Assembly (NCBI GenBank): GCA_002424865.1
Contig: DILC01000085.1
Location: forward strand, 1-8,111
Direction: 5' to 3'
Length of the DNA: 8,111 bases
Source of the DNA: Rhodocyclaceae bacterium UBA5602
GTDB taxonomy: Bacteria > Pseudomonadota > Gammaproteobacteria > Burkholderiales > Rhodocyclaceae
This document shows, piece after piece, positions 1-6,945 of the stretch. Both the position numbers and the translations under genes were made by a program. How positions within the stretch are numbered: the first letter of the stretch is position 1; the number at the start of each line of letters is the position of its first letter. A model generated the notes under the pieces. The model worked only from the letters and a program-made list of their open reading frames with translations, was not told the DNA's origin and searched no databases.

Positions 1-353
1 TGCGCGCGGATGTTCCTGAATTGCTACGCGCGATGGATTGTTTTGTGCTGCCCTCGTTATCAGAAGCCACTTCCTGCACTTTGCAAGAAGCCATGGCCAC
101 TGGCTTGCCCATCATTGCCACACAAGTGGGCGGTAACGCCGCGCTGCTGGCAGATGGATGCTATGGCAGTCTGGTGCTGTCTGAAAATGCTGCAGCGATG
201 GCAGCTGAATTGCTCAAGCGGTATCACACGCGTGATGAGCAGGATAATCTCTCCGCCAGAGAATTCATCATAGAGCGCTATGGCTTGGCTGCTGTGCTGG
301 CGCGGTATGAGGCTTTGTTTGGCCTTGCGGTGAGGGCATCTCATCCGCCTTGA
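1..353 (+). CDS. Glycosyltransferase, GT4-like, C-terminal part (5' end outside window)
   Basis: The frame is open from the window edge (first full codon at position 3) to a TGA at 351-353, so only about 116 C-terminal residues are present. The piece runs VPELLRAMDCFVLPS, then SEATSCTLQEAMATGLPIIA, then TQVGGN. This is the nucleotide-sugar binding half of GT-B fold, GT4-type retaining glycosyltransferases, with the usual E-x7-E arrangement (E of SEAT and E of QEAM). In this family the enzyme moves a sugar from an NDP-sugar to a growing glycan on the cytoplasmic side of the membrane. Its sugar and acceptor cannot be told from this part. It is the only recognised gene on the plus strand and converges on cysQ, so it ends a separate transcription unit of what is probably the same polysaccharide locus. 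Confidence 0.9.
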   Translation, partial: RADVPELLRAMDCFVLPSLSEATSCTLQEAMATGLPIIATQVGGNAALLADGCYGSLVLSENAAAMAAELLKRYHTRDEQDNLSAREFIIERYGLAAVLARYEALFGLAVRASHPP

Positions 354-379
354 ATGAGTTGGCTTATTGGGACAGGGAC

Positions 380-543
380 CTATTGATTTGGCCAGAATAT
401 GTTTGATGTCCGTTCGTCCTGTGCAAAGCCAAGGGAACCGTAGTCGTGTAGGAGCGCGATTTATCGCGCGATACCGTGCTGATCCGGTACGGTGACATCC
501 CAATCCCGTTCAGTCTGCAAACATATTCTGGCAGGATCAATAG
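380..543. repeat. Inverted-repeat-bounded element in convergent gap (MITE-like candidate)
   Basis: Two 26-nt arms, 380-405 and 518-543, are inverted copies matching at 23 of 26 positions; the shared inner core is GCCAGAATATGTTTG. They enclose 112 nt that include a REP-type hairpin (448-472). The element lies between two convergent stop codons (353 and 581) and no gene was recognised inside it. I see no clear target-site duplication outside the arms, so insertion as a mobile element is not proven. It could instead be a long-range RNA stem acting on both converging transcripts. Confidence 0.55.
448..472 (+). repeat. REP-type palindrome with GTAG head
   Basis: The site begins with GTAGGA and continues into a perfect 7-bp stem (GCGCGAT at 454-460, ATCGCGC at 463-469) with a 2-nt TT loop. 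A GTAG tetranucleotide at the 5' foot of a GC-rich hairpin is the known layout of REP sequences mobilised by RAYT (TnpA-REP) transposases in proteobacteria. REPs usually sit in intergenic space, as here. Only one copy is visible, so membership of a genomic family is inferred. Confidence 0.6.
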
Positions 544-580
544 CGCGGGATAATGCGTGAGGCTGACTCGGGCCAACAAC

Positions 581-1375
581 TCAGCCAAGCAGCTTACTCA
601 GGGTGCTGTCATGAACAGCAGCTACCAGAAAATGCGGATTGAGAATCTGGTCGGGGTTGGCGTATGAGAGCGCAATGCCATTAGCATCAATCACCACGCC
701 ACCGGCTTGCTCCACCACGCATTGCGCGGCTGCCGTATCCCATAGTGACGTGGGGCCTAACCTTGGATACAGATCCGCAAGCCCTGCGGCAACCAGGCAA
801 AACTTCAGCGAACTTCCCATTGGGATCAGTTCGCATTTCCCTAAGCGAGACAGAAAAGCGGTGAGCGAATCGCCGCCGTGTGATCGGCTCCCTACCACTC
901 GCCAGGGACTATTCGCCGCATGGTGGGCAACGCTTATCGAATGACGTTGTTGTCCTGTTTGCTCAAAGGCGCCCACGCCCGCTGCTGCTAAATAAGTGCT
1001 GTTGGGAACTGGCGCGTGAACCACGCCGAGGATAGGCCGCCCCTGGCTGACCAAAGCGATGTTCACCGTAAATTCGCCATTTCTTTTGATGAATTCCTTG
1101 GTGCCATCCAGCGGATCGATTAGCCAATACTGGCCTTCAGCATTCGGGCCAGTAAAAGCTTCAGTGGACTCTTCAGAGAGAATCGGGATTTTCGGCGTAA
1201 GCATGGATAACCGCGCCTGAATCAAGTGATGCGCTCGCTGGTCTGCTTCCGTGAGGGGCGACTGATCTGCCTTTTCAGTTATCCTGAACTCGCGTTCATA
1301 GACTGTCATGATCTTCTTGCCTGCATCCAGTGCAAGCACAAATACATGCTCGAGCAATATATCAAGCGGCATCAT
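581..1375 (-). CDS. cysQ: 3'(2'),5'-bisphosphate nucleotidase CysQ
   Basis: Inositol-monophosphatase-superfamily enzyme of 264 residues, close to the usual CysQ length. It hydrolyses 3'-phosphoadenosine 5'-phosphate (PAP), the by-product of PAPS use, to AMP and phosphate; the family needs magnesium and is inhibited by lithium. Metal-site motifs are all present: SPLTEAD at 39-45, ILSEE at 65-69, DPLDGT at 87-92 followed by KEFI, and WDTAAA at 212-217. The gene starts with a double ATG only 5 nt after the cysC stop and has no strong ribosome site, which suggests translational coupling; either ATG (1375 or 1372) could be used. It is the last gene of the minus-strand series. Placed beside cysC and in the same series as a sulfotransferase, it probably removes PAP made during sulfation, although a role in ordinary sulfate assimilation is also possible. 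Confidence 0.95.
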   Translation of the reverse strand: MMPLDILLEHVFVLALDAGKKIMTVYEREFRITEKADQSPLTEADQRAHHLIQARLSMLTPKIPILSEESTEAFTGPNAEGQYWLIDPLDGTKEFIKRNGEFTVNIALVSQGRPILGVVHAPVPNSTYLAAAGVGAFEQTGQQRHSISVAHHAANSPWRVVGSRSHGGDSLTAFLSRLGKCELIPMGSSLKFCLVAAGLADLYPRLGPTSLWDTAAAQCVVEQAGGVVIDANGIALSYANPDQILNPHFLVAAVHDSTLSKLLG

Positions 1376-1380
1376 GGTAT

Positions 1381-1989
1381 CTATGCTGCTGTTTTAATGA
1401 TCCCACGCCCAAAGAGCAGATTGATCACTGCATCAACCGACTGTTCTATTGTCAATTGCTCGGTATCGACCATCAGTTCCGGTGCAATTGGTTCCTCGTA
1501 AGGCGACGATATCCCGGTGAATTCCTTGATCTCGCCAGCACGCGCCCGCTTGTAGAGGCCTTTCACATCCCTCGTTTCACAAACATCCAGCGGACACCGG
1601 CAATAGATCTCAATGAACTCGCCATGCGGAACCAGCGAGCGCACGCGTTGCCGATCGTTGCGGAAAGGTGAAATAAATGCGGTCAATACCATGATCCCTG
1701 CCTCCAGGAAGAGCTTTGCGGCTTGTCCCACGCGGCGGATATTTTCCGTTCTGGCTTCTTCTGAAAAGCCCAGGTCCGCGCACAGGCCATGGCGAATATT
1801 GTCGCCATCGAGCACGAAGGTTCTGCAACCCATCTGAAAAAGGCGCTCTTCCACCGCGTGCGCCAGGGTAGATTTACCCGCGCCGGACAGTCCGGTGAAC
1901 CAAAGGATGATGCTTTTGTGCTGGTTCAATTCTTCGCGACGCATGCGTGTCACGGACGCCTTATGCCATACGATATTGGTTGCGCTCAC
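1381..1989 (-). CDS. cysC: Adenylyl-sulfate (APS) kinase CysC
   Basis: Stand-alone APS kinase of 202 residues. It phosphorylates APS with ATP to give PAPS, the universal sulfuryl donor. The N-terminus has the family's NIVWHK stretch, followed by a Walker A loop GLSGAGKST at 33-41, LDGDNIRHGL at 60-69, the FISPFR active-site segment at 105-110 (the serine is the one that becomes phosphorylated in some homologues), and KGLYKRARAG plus FTGISSPYE near 143-164. No ATP sulfurylase domain is fused. The start is GTG at 1989-1987, sharing GTGA with the stop of the upstream fusion gene, and a GAGGG run lies about 5 nt before it. Neither cysD nor cysN is in the window, so APS must come from elsewhere in the genome. 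Its place in a glycan operon suggests PAPS supply for the sulfotransferase at 6946-7713. Confidence 0.96.
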   Translation of the reverse strand: MSATNIVWHKASVTRMRREELNQHKSIILWFTGLSGAGKSTLAHAVEERLFQMGCRTFVLDGDNIRHGLCADLGFSEEARTENIRRVGQAAKLFLEAGIMVLTAFISPFRNDRQRVRSLVPHGEFIEIYCRCPLDVCETRDVKGLYKRARAGEIKEFTGISSPYEEPIAPELMVDTEQLTIEQSVDAVINLLFGRGIIKTAA

Positions 1990-3716
1990 ATTGCCCTCGG
2001 GATTTGATTGACGAATTGTTCTAATGCCAAATCTATTGCCTGATAGGTTCGACTAAAGTAATCAACAGGCTTGTCTATCGGATCCTTGATCTGCGATGAC
2101 GGGGAGGAGCCGACATTAAAGTACGCCAGGTTAAACAACGGCGGCGCATCAAAACCGACCAGTTTTCGATATTCAAATTCTATGATCGGATCGAAATGCA
2201 CAACCAGATCATAAGTTGAAAGATCAATCTGTGCGACATAGGTGGAGCGATGCTTGGTTAGATCCATACCCGCCTTTTTTGCTGCCTCCAAGCCAGCTAC
2301 GGGTACTGTTCGGCCTGGTTGCGGCAGGGTGCCAGCGCTAGTCACTACAATGGATAAGCCACGTTCGCCCAGCATTTGAGCCAAGCGGACTTCTGCGTAA
2401 GGGCTGCGGCAGATATTTCCACGGCATAAAACCAGAATTTTTCGGAGCCTGTCTTTGTTCGCTGCCAGCTGTGCAAAACGACGCTGCTCCTGGCGGCGAA
2501 AATACCGGCCAAGCATACTAATGCGTGGCTCCAGTCGATTACGCCAAGCTTGCCAATAATCGGCCCAGTCGGCAGTAGCAGGCGCAGGGTCATCAGTAGC
2601 GGCAACATCTACTTTGTCCCGGCCAACCGCCAAGCGCCACAGTCCAATAATCCGGTGAGTGATATTGGCCGCCACAGCCATTTTGGGCGTGCCGAGAGAG
2701 AATGAGGACAAGGTATCAATCAGGCTATTGGCGTCTGCCGTCACATTGCGACAATAAACGCCAGTCGTAACAGCGCGGCATGGCTCTTCGACGCCATCAA
2801 CCAGCAGCCTGTAATACAAATACGGAAAGTCCACGCCAGCGGCAATGGCAAGCGGCAACGAGCCCCAGGGGCGTGCATTCACTTCGAGCAAGATGGTTTT
2901 GCCATCGGTACGGTTGCGGCAAAACTCAAACATGGCCAAACCGGTTAACGCTGTCTTCGCGCAAATGGCCTCCACATAGCCCAGCAAGGCGGCATCAAGC
3001 GGAACGCTCTTTCTGTAATAGCTGCCCTTGCCAGCGAGGGATTCATTCACCCGAATGTGCTGGAAAGCCTGGAGTACGCGGCCTTGGTTGGCAAGAATGG
3101 ATATCCCCAGGCCACCGCCGGAAAATAGTGCCTCGGCCAGAAAGTCCTCAGGTTGTTCAATACGTGCCAGTGCATCCTTGACCTGTCCAATGTTGCGGCA
3201 TATGGCCACTGCATGCCGACGCCCCAAGGCATGCTCGAATACCGAGCTGCGCGACTTGATCGCCAAGGGCAGGCCGAATTCCTGCACGAGCGTTGCGGCG
3301 TCATCTTTTTGCTGCAACTGTCGCCCCATGGCCACAGGCACATTGCATATGGCCGCAAGCTCGCGCGTATTGATCTTGTCAAACAAAACATCGAACGCTG
3401 GGCGGCTTACCATCGCCAGGCTTTTTGTTGGCAACTGCTCTCGACACAACTGCATCGCCACAACCATACTGTCGGTGCAGGGCAGTATGAAATCATAGTT
3501 GCCTGTGGTGATTGCAGCGACGAGATCTGCTTGCCAGGCAGCCGGATCGAGATTCATGTCCGTCAAGCGAAGCGTTTGATGGATATAGCGCGAGCGTAGC
3601 GCAGGCGAAGCCCAATGGCCGGGGATGACATCAACTGAAATGCCTTGACGTCCCAGCGAGCGAACCACTGAAAGGAAGGCGCGCGTGTCGTCACCGAGAA
3701 TGAGGGCTTTAGCCAT
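1986..3716 (-). CDS. ATP-grasp protein fused to low-molecular-weight protein tyrosine phosphatase
   Basis: A 576-residue two-domain protein. The N-terminal part, about 1-310, starts with an ALILGDDTRAF nucleotide-fold segment and continues as an ATP-grasp ligase like those related to carbamoyl-phosphate synthase: LAIKSRSS near 151-158, LAEALFSGGGLGIS near 193-206, MFEF at 262-265 and LLEVNARPWGS at 276-286, where E278 and N280 are likely metal ligands. Such enzymes join a carboxylate to an amine or similar group using ATP; the substrate is unknown. After a linker (about 345-425), residues 426-572 form a full-length LMW phosphatase. Its signature CRGNICRS gives the C431-x5-R437 loop, and D545-P546 fits the general acid. 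LMW phosphatases in polysaccharide loci usually dephosphorylate BY-type tyrosine kinases. No signal peptide or membrane segment is visible. The ATG at 3716 lies 41 nt after the deacetylase stop and lacks a Shine-Dalgarno site. Confidence 0.88.
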   Translation of the reverse strand: MAKALILGDDTRAFLSVVRSLGRQGISVDVIPGHWASPALRSRYIHQTLRLTDMNLDPAAWQADLVAAITTGNYDFILPCTDSMVVAMQLCREQLPTKSLAMVSRPAFDVLFDKINTRELAAICNVPVAMGRQLQQKDDAATLVQEFGLPLAIKSRSSVFEHALGRRHAVAICRNIGQVKDALARIEQPEDFLAEALFSGGGLGISILANQGRVLQAFQHIRVNESLAGKGSYYRKSVPLDAALLGYVEAICAKTALTGLAMFEFCRNRTDGKTILLEVNARPWGSLPLAIAAGVDFPYLYYRLLVDGVEEPCRAVTTGVYCRNVTADANSLIDTLSSFSLGTPKMAVAANITHRIIGLWRLAVGRDKVDVAATDDPAPATADWADYWQAWRNRLEPRISMLGRYFRRQEQRRFAQLAANKDRLRKILVLCRGNICRSPYAEVRLAQMLGERGLSIVVTSAGTLPQPGRTVPVAGLEAAKKAGMDLTKHRSTYVAQIDLSTYDLVVHFDPIIEFEYRKLVGFDAPPLFNLAYFNVGSSPSSQIKDPIDKPVDYFSRTYQAIDLALEQFVNQIPRAM

Positions 3717-3757
3717 TAAAAAATAAACGTTAAAAAGTAGGTGTCAATGCCGACATG

Positions 3758-4759
3758 TTAGCGTGTCAAGCCTACGTGCTTGCAAGCAAGCGCGTAGGCT
3801 TCATTGGCTGTTGCGCCTGTGCCACCGAGTTCCTGGGTAAAAAAGTCCAGAAACTCGCGCAAGATTGTTTTGAAGCTGGCCAAGTCTGCTGCCGTTTGCA
3901 CGTAGGGCGTGTGTCCTATGTCTGCCGATGGGGAATGATAGCTCAGCGTAAATAAACGGACGCCGTCATCAAAGAGGTCACGTGCCAGCTGGCGCATGGC
4001 GGCGGGGTCTGAGCCTTCCAGCGTTAACCGGGTTCTTGTGACTAACCCCAGCCGGGAGGCAATACCCGGTAAGCGTAATTTTTTAGCCAAGGGAATATCT
4101 TCTATGCGCAGCTTTCTGTTACCGCCTTGGCACAGCCGCCCGACATAACCGCCCGTATGGGGGATGCGCAAAAGTGACGGCGACTGGGCATCCCAAAAGG
4201 CGTGGGAGGACTCGTCCCGGTAGTTCGGCCCGCCGTCCGCACGGTAGTCCCAGCCCGGTGCACTGCTGCAATCCACGCGATAACCAAGATCGCCAAGAAT
4301 CTGCCCCGTGTTGGCGCCAAAACCATATCTTCCTGCCAGATAGGCCGTGGGTGCATTACCAAAAGCTTCAGCAATTCGCTCAGTCAGCAAACTTAATTTT
4401 TTTCGTTCAACCGCTTCAGGCAGATTGCCGGGGTAGCTGTTGAAGGACGACACTTCTTCACTAAACGGCGGACATACCCACGGATGCAGATGAGCGCCAA
4501 TCTGCCCGCTGCCATCGCTCACCATGGCACGCAGCACGGAAGATCCCCCCGTGCTGTTAGCAATGGGATAGCTACAGAAGTAGGTTGGCTTATAACCTTT
4601 GGCAGCGCAAATTTCATGCATGACGGGCAAGGCTTGGGTATGCGTCGTGCCAAGCTTATCCCTAGCGAACCCGGCCGACCAGTCGAACTCCTCTTCGGTA
4701 TGGACGACAACCAGCAAGCGTGGCGTAGTTTCGGATAAATGCACGATAGGCGTGGCCAT
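3758..4759 (-). CDS. Polysaccharide deacetylase-like protein (NodB/WalW type)
   Basis: A 333-residue protein that I assign to the NodB-homology deacetylase superfamily with moderate certainty. Visible landmarks are LLVVVHTEEEFDW at 15-27 (the strand that carries the first metal/catalytic acids in this family), QIGAHLHPWVCPP at 86-98 with H90 and H92 as likely metal ligands, YLAGRYGFG at 140-148, a DCSS segment after RV near 161-166, and LSYHSPS at 272-278 with H275. These resemble the WalW-like deacetylases found in envelope glycan loci, which remove N- or O-acetyl groups. There is no signal peptide, so it probably acts in the cytoplasm on a lipid-linked or nucleotide-linked intermediate. The ATG at 4759 has an AAGGA site (4768-4772) 8 nt upstream. 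The last codons run through a strong palindrome at 3768-3801. H20 stands where I would expect an aspartate. Confidence 0.8.
   Translation of the reverse strand: MATPIVHLSETTPRLLVVVHTEEEFDWSAGFARDKLGTTHTQALPVMHEICAAKGYKPTYFCSYPIANSTGGSSVLRAMVSDGSGQIGAHLHPWVCPPFSEEVSSFNSYPGNLPEAVERKKLSLLTERIAEAFGNAPTAYLAGRYGFGANTGQILGDLGYRVDCSSAPGWDYRADGGPNYRDESSHAFWDAQSPSLLRIPHTGGYVGRLCQGGNRKLRIEDIPLAKKLRLPGIASRLGLVTRTRLTLEGSDPAAMRQLARDLFDDGVRLFTLSYHSPSADIGHTPYVQTAADLASFKTILREFLDFFTQELGGTGATANEAYALACKHVGLTR
3768..3801. repeat. Near-perfect 34-nt palindrome at the 3' end of the deacetylase gene
   Basis: Arms 3768-3783 and 3786-3801 pair over 16 positions with one non-Watson-Crick position (3777/3792) and a 2-nt centre. 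The outer 9 bp are AAGCCTACG and CGTAGGCTT; the core TGCTTGCAAGCA is itself a perfect palindrome. In the minus-strand mRNA it sits 7 nt before the deacetylase stop codon and 51 nt before the next start. No U-tract follows, so it is not a classical intrinsic terminator. It may be a mRNA processing or stability stem, or a captured repeat. Confidence 0.7.
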
Positions 4760-4983
4760 TATTCTTTTCCTTGTGTCGTCTGCCCGGTAGCAAGCGCTGA
4801 TGAAGATTTAGCAGCGAATCCTTTCGTCAGCGCCATGAAAAGAAGTGACTTCAAAAACGTAATAAACATATGCAATTCGGTAGCGCAGATGACGTAAAAC
4901 GTGACGCAGCCGCGTTCAAGAATTTCCCTTGCCAGCGGAACCGTTGGGTATTCTTTCGCGCTGATGCTTAATTTCCTTTTAAT
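4759..4983 (-). pseudogene. Unannotated 74-codon frame between GT8 and deacetylase, no usual start codon
   Basis: The gap between the GT8 stop and the deacetylase start is open in one minus-strand frame for its whole length, from just after a TGA at 4986-4984 to a TAA at 4761-4759. That TAA overlaps the deacetylase ATG as TAATG, a classic coupled junction. The frame reads SISAKEYPTVPLAREILERG, then CVTFYVICATELHMFITFLK, then SLLFMALTKGFAAKSS and a polar tail. The codons look like those of the neighbours, and the middle is rich in hydrophobic residues. The first ATG is codon 39 and the first TTG codon 37; before that only ATT or ATC are available. I do not recognise the product. It may be the surviving C-terminus of a decayed gene, a short membrane peptide of about 36 residues starting at the internal ATG, or a chance frame. 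Confidence 0.4.
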
Positions 4984-5888
4984 TCATTGGGTTTCATGGG
5001 GGCAAAGCCATCCAGGCCAAAGTGTTTGCGCAATTGTTTTTTTACCGAATTGAGCATTGAAAAATCAGGCGGCAAAAAGTCATGGTACGGGGTTTCTTTA
5101 AGATACGCCATGTACTTTGGCTGATAAGGGTGAAGGGACGTGAACTGCCAGGGCTTGCCGCCTGCACCATTGAAATGAATGACCTTTGCCGATTGACGAA
5201 TCTTGCCCATATCAACCGGCGAAATCGAGGGAAAGCCCTCTTTACGGAAAAAAGGAGAGATTAAATTCCACTCATAACCCAGCGTTATACGTCTGTCATA
5301 GAAGCAGCCATTCAGTGCATCTTGATCAGGATTGAGCGCAATCTCGGCATTGGAGACAAGAAATTTACGCACTAATTCCCGACAATTACCTGACGTCCAT
5401 AAAGGAACATTGAACAATAAAACACCCGAGTTGAAGTAGTTGTATTCCGTGGGTAAATGACACCGGTCGTGCGACGTGGCATCCGGAATATCCACTGCGG
5501 CAAGAAGATTGCCCTTCATGTCGAGCTCAAACAAAGGTTTTAACGAATCAACCACGATGATATCCACATCCAGGTACAGCACTCGCTCTTCATTCGGGAA
5601 AAAGTCCTCAACCCACAAACGCAGATAAATGTCTTTTGGATAAATCCCGATTTGCGGAAAATCTGCCAGCTTGTGTGCATCGAATGCGGTGTATCGCACT
5701 TCGCAATGAGCGCCCTTAGCCGTATCAGACAGTTTTTTTTGTGTATTAAGAGATAAATCAAGCCCCGCGATGACGACATTTAGCTGACTGTCAGGGTTGT
5801 TGTCGATGATGGAGCGCAGGCAAACCGCACAGTGCTGGGCGTAACGCTCATCCGTGGTGAGGAGGATGTTGAGGGTACTGCGGCTCAT
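4968..5888 (-). CDS. Glycosyltransferase family 8 (LgtC/GspA-like)
   Basis: A 306-residue GT-A fold, retaining glycosyltransferase, the usual size for bacterial GT8 enzymes. Family landmarks occur in order: LNILLTTDERYAQHCAVCLRS-like N-terminus at 6-26, YLRLWVEDFFP at 88-98, LYLDVDIIV at 104-112 with the manganese-binding DVD at 107-109, YFNSGVLLFN at 151-160, NPDQDALN at 186-193 and HFNGAGGKPW at 238-247. GT8 members transfer galactose or glucose from UDP-sugars to glycan or lipid acceptors in the cytoplasm. The basic C-terminus (VKKQLRKHFG, 282-291) may help membrane contact, as in LgtC, but this is inference. The ATG at 5888 overlaps the upstream GT2 stop as ATGA and has no clear ribosome site, so translation is probably coupled. 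The donor and acceptor cannot be assigned. Confidence 0.94.
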   Translation of the reverse strand: MSRSTLNILLTTDERYAQHCAVCLRSIIDNNPDSQLNVVIAGLDLSLNTQKKLSDTAKGAHCEVRYTAFDAHKLADFPQIGIYPKDIYLRLWVEDFFPNEERVLYLDVDIIVVDSLKPLFELDMKGNLLAAVDIPDATSHDRCHLPTEYNYFNSGVLLFNVPLWTSGNCRELVRKFLVSNAEIALNPDQDALNGCFYDRRITLGYEWNLISPFFRKEGFPSISPVDMGKIRQSAKVIHFNGAGGKPWQFTSLHPYQPKYMAYLKETPYHDFLPPDFSMLNSVKKQLRKHFGLDGFAPMKPNELKGN

Positions 5889-6931
5889 GGTTTATTTTTC
5901 AGTTTGGTGGTGCTTAGTTTGCTTTCACCGGAGCTTATCGGACGGCGCTGCCGAAATGTGCTGCAGAAAATGCAATAGAGGGTGTATATCGCCCATTTCA
6001 TCGTGGGTGCGGCACCCAGTGCTTCCCTGGCGTAATACGCTGCCAACTGCCACTGACCCTTTTGCATGAGCTCTTCAACGATTTTCTTCAGCGCATAACC
6101 TTTATGCGTTAGCGCATGCGCACGAATCAGGGGGTGGGCAGAAAACAAAGCCGCTTTGTCCAGCACGCGGATTTGCAACAACCGCTTATCCAGCATCGAA
6201 ACTGAAGTTGTCATGTTTTGTGTTTTGGCTGGGTCAGGCACATTGTGACGGGACACGAAGGCAGGATGAAAGAGCATGATGTTTGACTTGTCGATCAGGC
6301 GCAAGAAGAGGTCTCGATCGCACTCCCAGCGTATGCCTTCATCCATGCCGCCTATTATCTGGAATAGTTCTCGGCGCACCACAAAGCAATTAAGATGGCA
6401 AAAGCCGGAAGTTTGCATCAAATCATGAGCTCCAAGCTTAAACACGCCGCTTGCAGAAGGCTTCACCCCGTGACCAAGCAACTCGCCTTCTAAGGCATCC
6501 AGCCAGATTGGGCCGGGGACTTCTTCATTGTGCAGGTAGGCGCGTTGATTAGCCATGTACAGATCAGCGGGCTGATCGGCATCAAGAGCAGTTGCTGCCC
6601 GAGCCAGGTGGCCGCTGTCAGTCCACATGTCGTCATCGTCCAAAAAACACATATACTCGCCAGACGCTTGATCGACCCCGAAATTGATGGAGTAGCTCTG
6701 CCCGTGTCCTTTTGGACGCCGTACAAGACGATGCACCTTCAGCCGATCGCCGATTTTCTCTTTCGCAGTGGAATAGACGCGTTCGTATTCTGGTTCATGT
6801 TCTGGTGAGGAGCCATCATTTACTACAATGACGTCAAAATCACTGAAAGTCTGCGCAATAACAGAATTCAGCGCTTCGCTAAAAAGACCCGGGCGGTCAC
6901 GGGTTGCTAGTACGACGGAAAATTTTGGCAT
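5885..6931 (-). CDS. Glycosyltransferase family 2
   Basis: A 348-residue inverting GT-A glycosyltransferase. The N-terminus FSVVLATRDRP (4-14) and VIVVNDGSS (34-42, D39) form the nucleotide-binding half. FLDDDDMW at 97-103 holds the DxD metal site. FVVRRELFQIIGGMDE at 183-198 and WECDRDLFLRL at 202-212 are the acceptor side, where D205 or D207 probably supplies the ED-type catalytic base. Residues 256-325 form a mostly helical C-terminal extension of unknown role; no convincing multi-pass membrane region is present. The start ATG at 6931 has an AAGGGAA site at 6936-6942, in the 14-nt gap behind the sulfotransferase stop. It should add one sugar to a glycan intermediate in the cytoplasm, with donor unknown. 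It overlaps GT8 by 4 nt, so the two probably act in sequence. Confidence 0.94.
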   Translation of the reverse strand: MPKFSVVLATRDRPGLFSEALNSVIAQTFSDFDVIVVNDGSSPEHEPEYERVYSTAKEKIGDRLKVHRLVRRPKGHGQSYSINFGVDQASGEYMCFLDDDDMWTDSGHLARAATALDADQPADLYMANQRAYLHNEEVPGPIWLDALEGELLGHGVKPSASGVFKLGAHDLMQTSGFCHLNCFVVRRELFQIIGGMDEGIRWECDRDLFLRLIDKSNIMLFHPAFVSRHNVPDPAKTQNMTTSVSMLDKRLLQIRVLDKAALFSAHPLIRAHALTHKGYALKKIVEELMQKGQWQLAAYYAREALGAAPTMKWAIYTLYCIFCSTFRQRRPISSGESKLSTTKLKNKP

Positions 6932-6945
6932 GCGGTTCCCTTGGC

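Noticed and set aside
60..503. Minus-strand frame of 147 codons running through the convergent gap
   Set aside because: It overlaps the GT4 glycosyltransferase in antisense and crosses the REP and one inverted arm; the product has no recognisable features.
380..543. Integron attC site
   Set aside because: The outer inverted arms do not match the GTTRRRY / RYYYAAC core sites, and the flanking genes are not a cassette array.
3720..3747. Promoter-like TTGACA (3742-3747) with TATTTT (3720-3725), 16-nt spacing, before the ATP-grasp fusion gene on the minus strand
   Set aside because: The -10 box would be only 3 nt from the ATG, putting the transcript start inside the start codon; the 41-nt gap after the deacetylase fits simple co-transcription better.
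4794..4833. Stem of 11 pairs (one imperfect, 18-nt loop) in the GT8-deacetylase gap as a terminator
   Set aside because: No U-tract follows in the minus-strand direction, the loop is large, and it lies within the open small frame; it may be chance.
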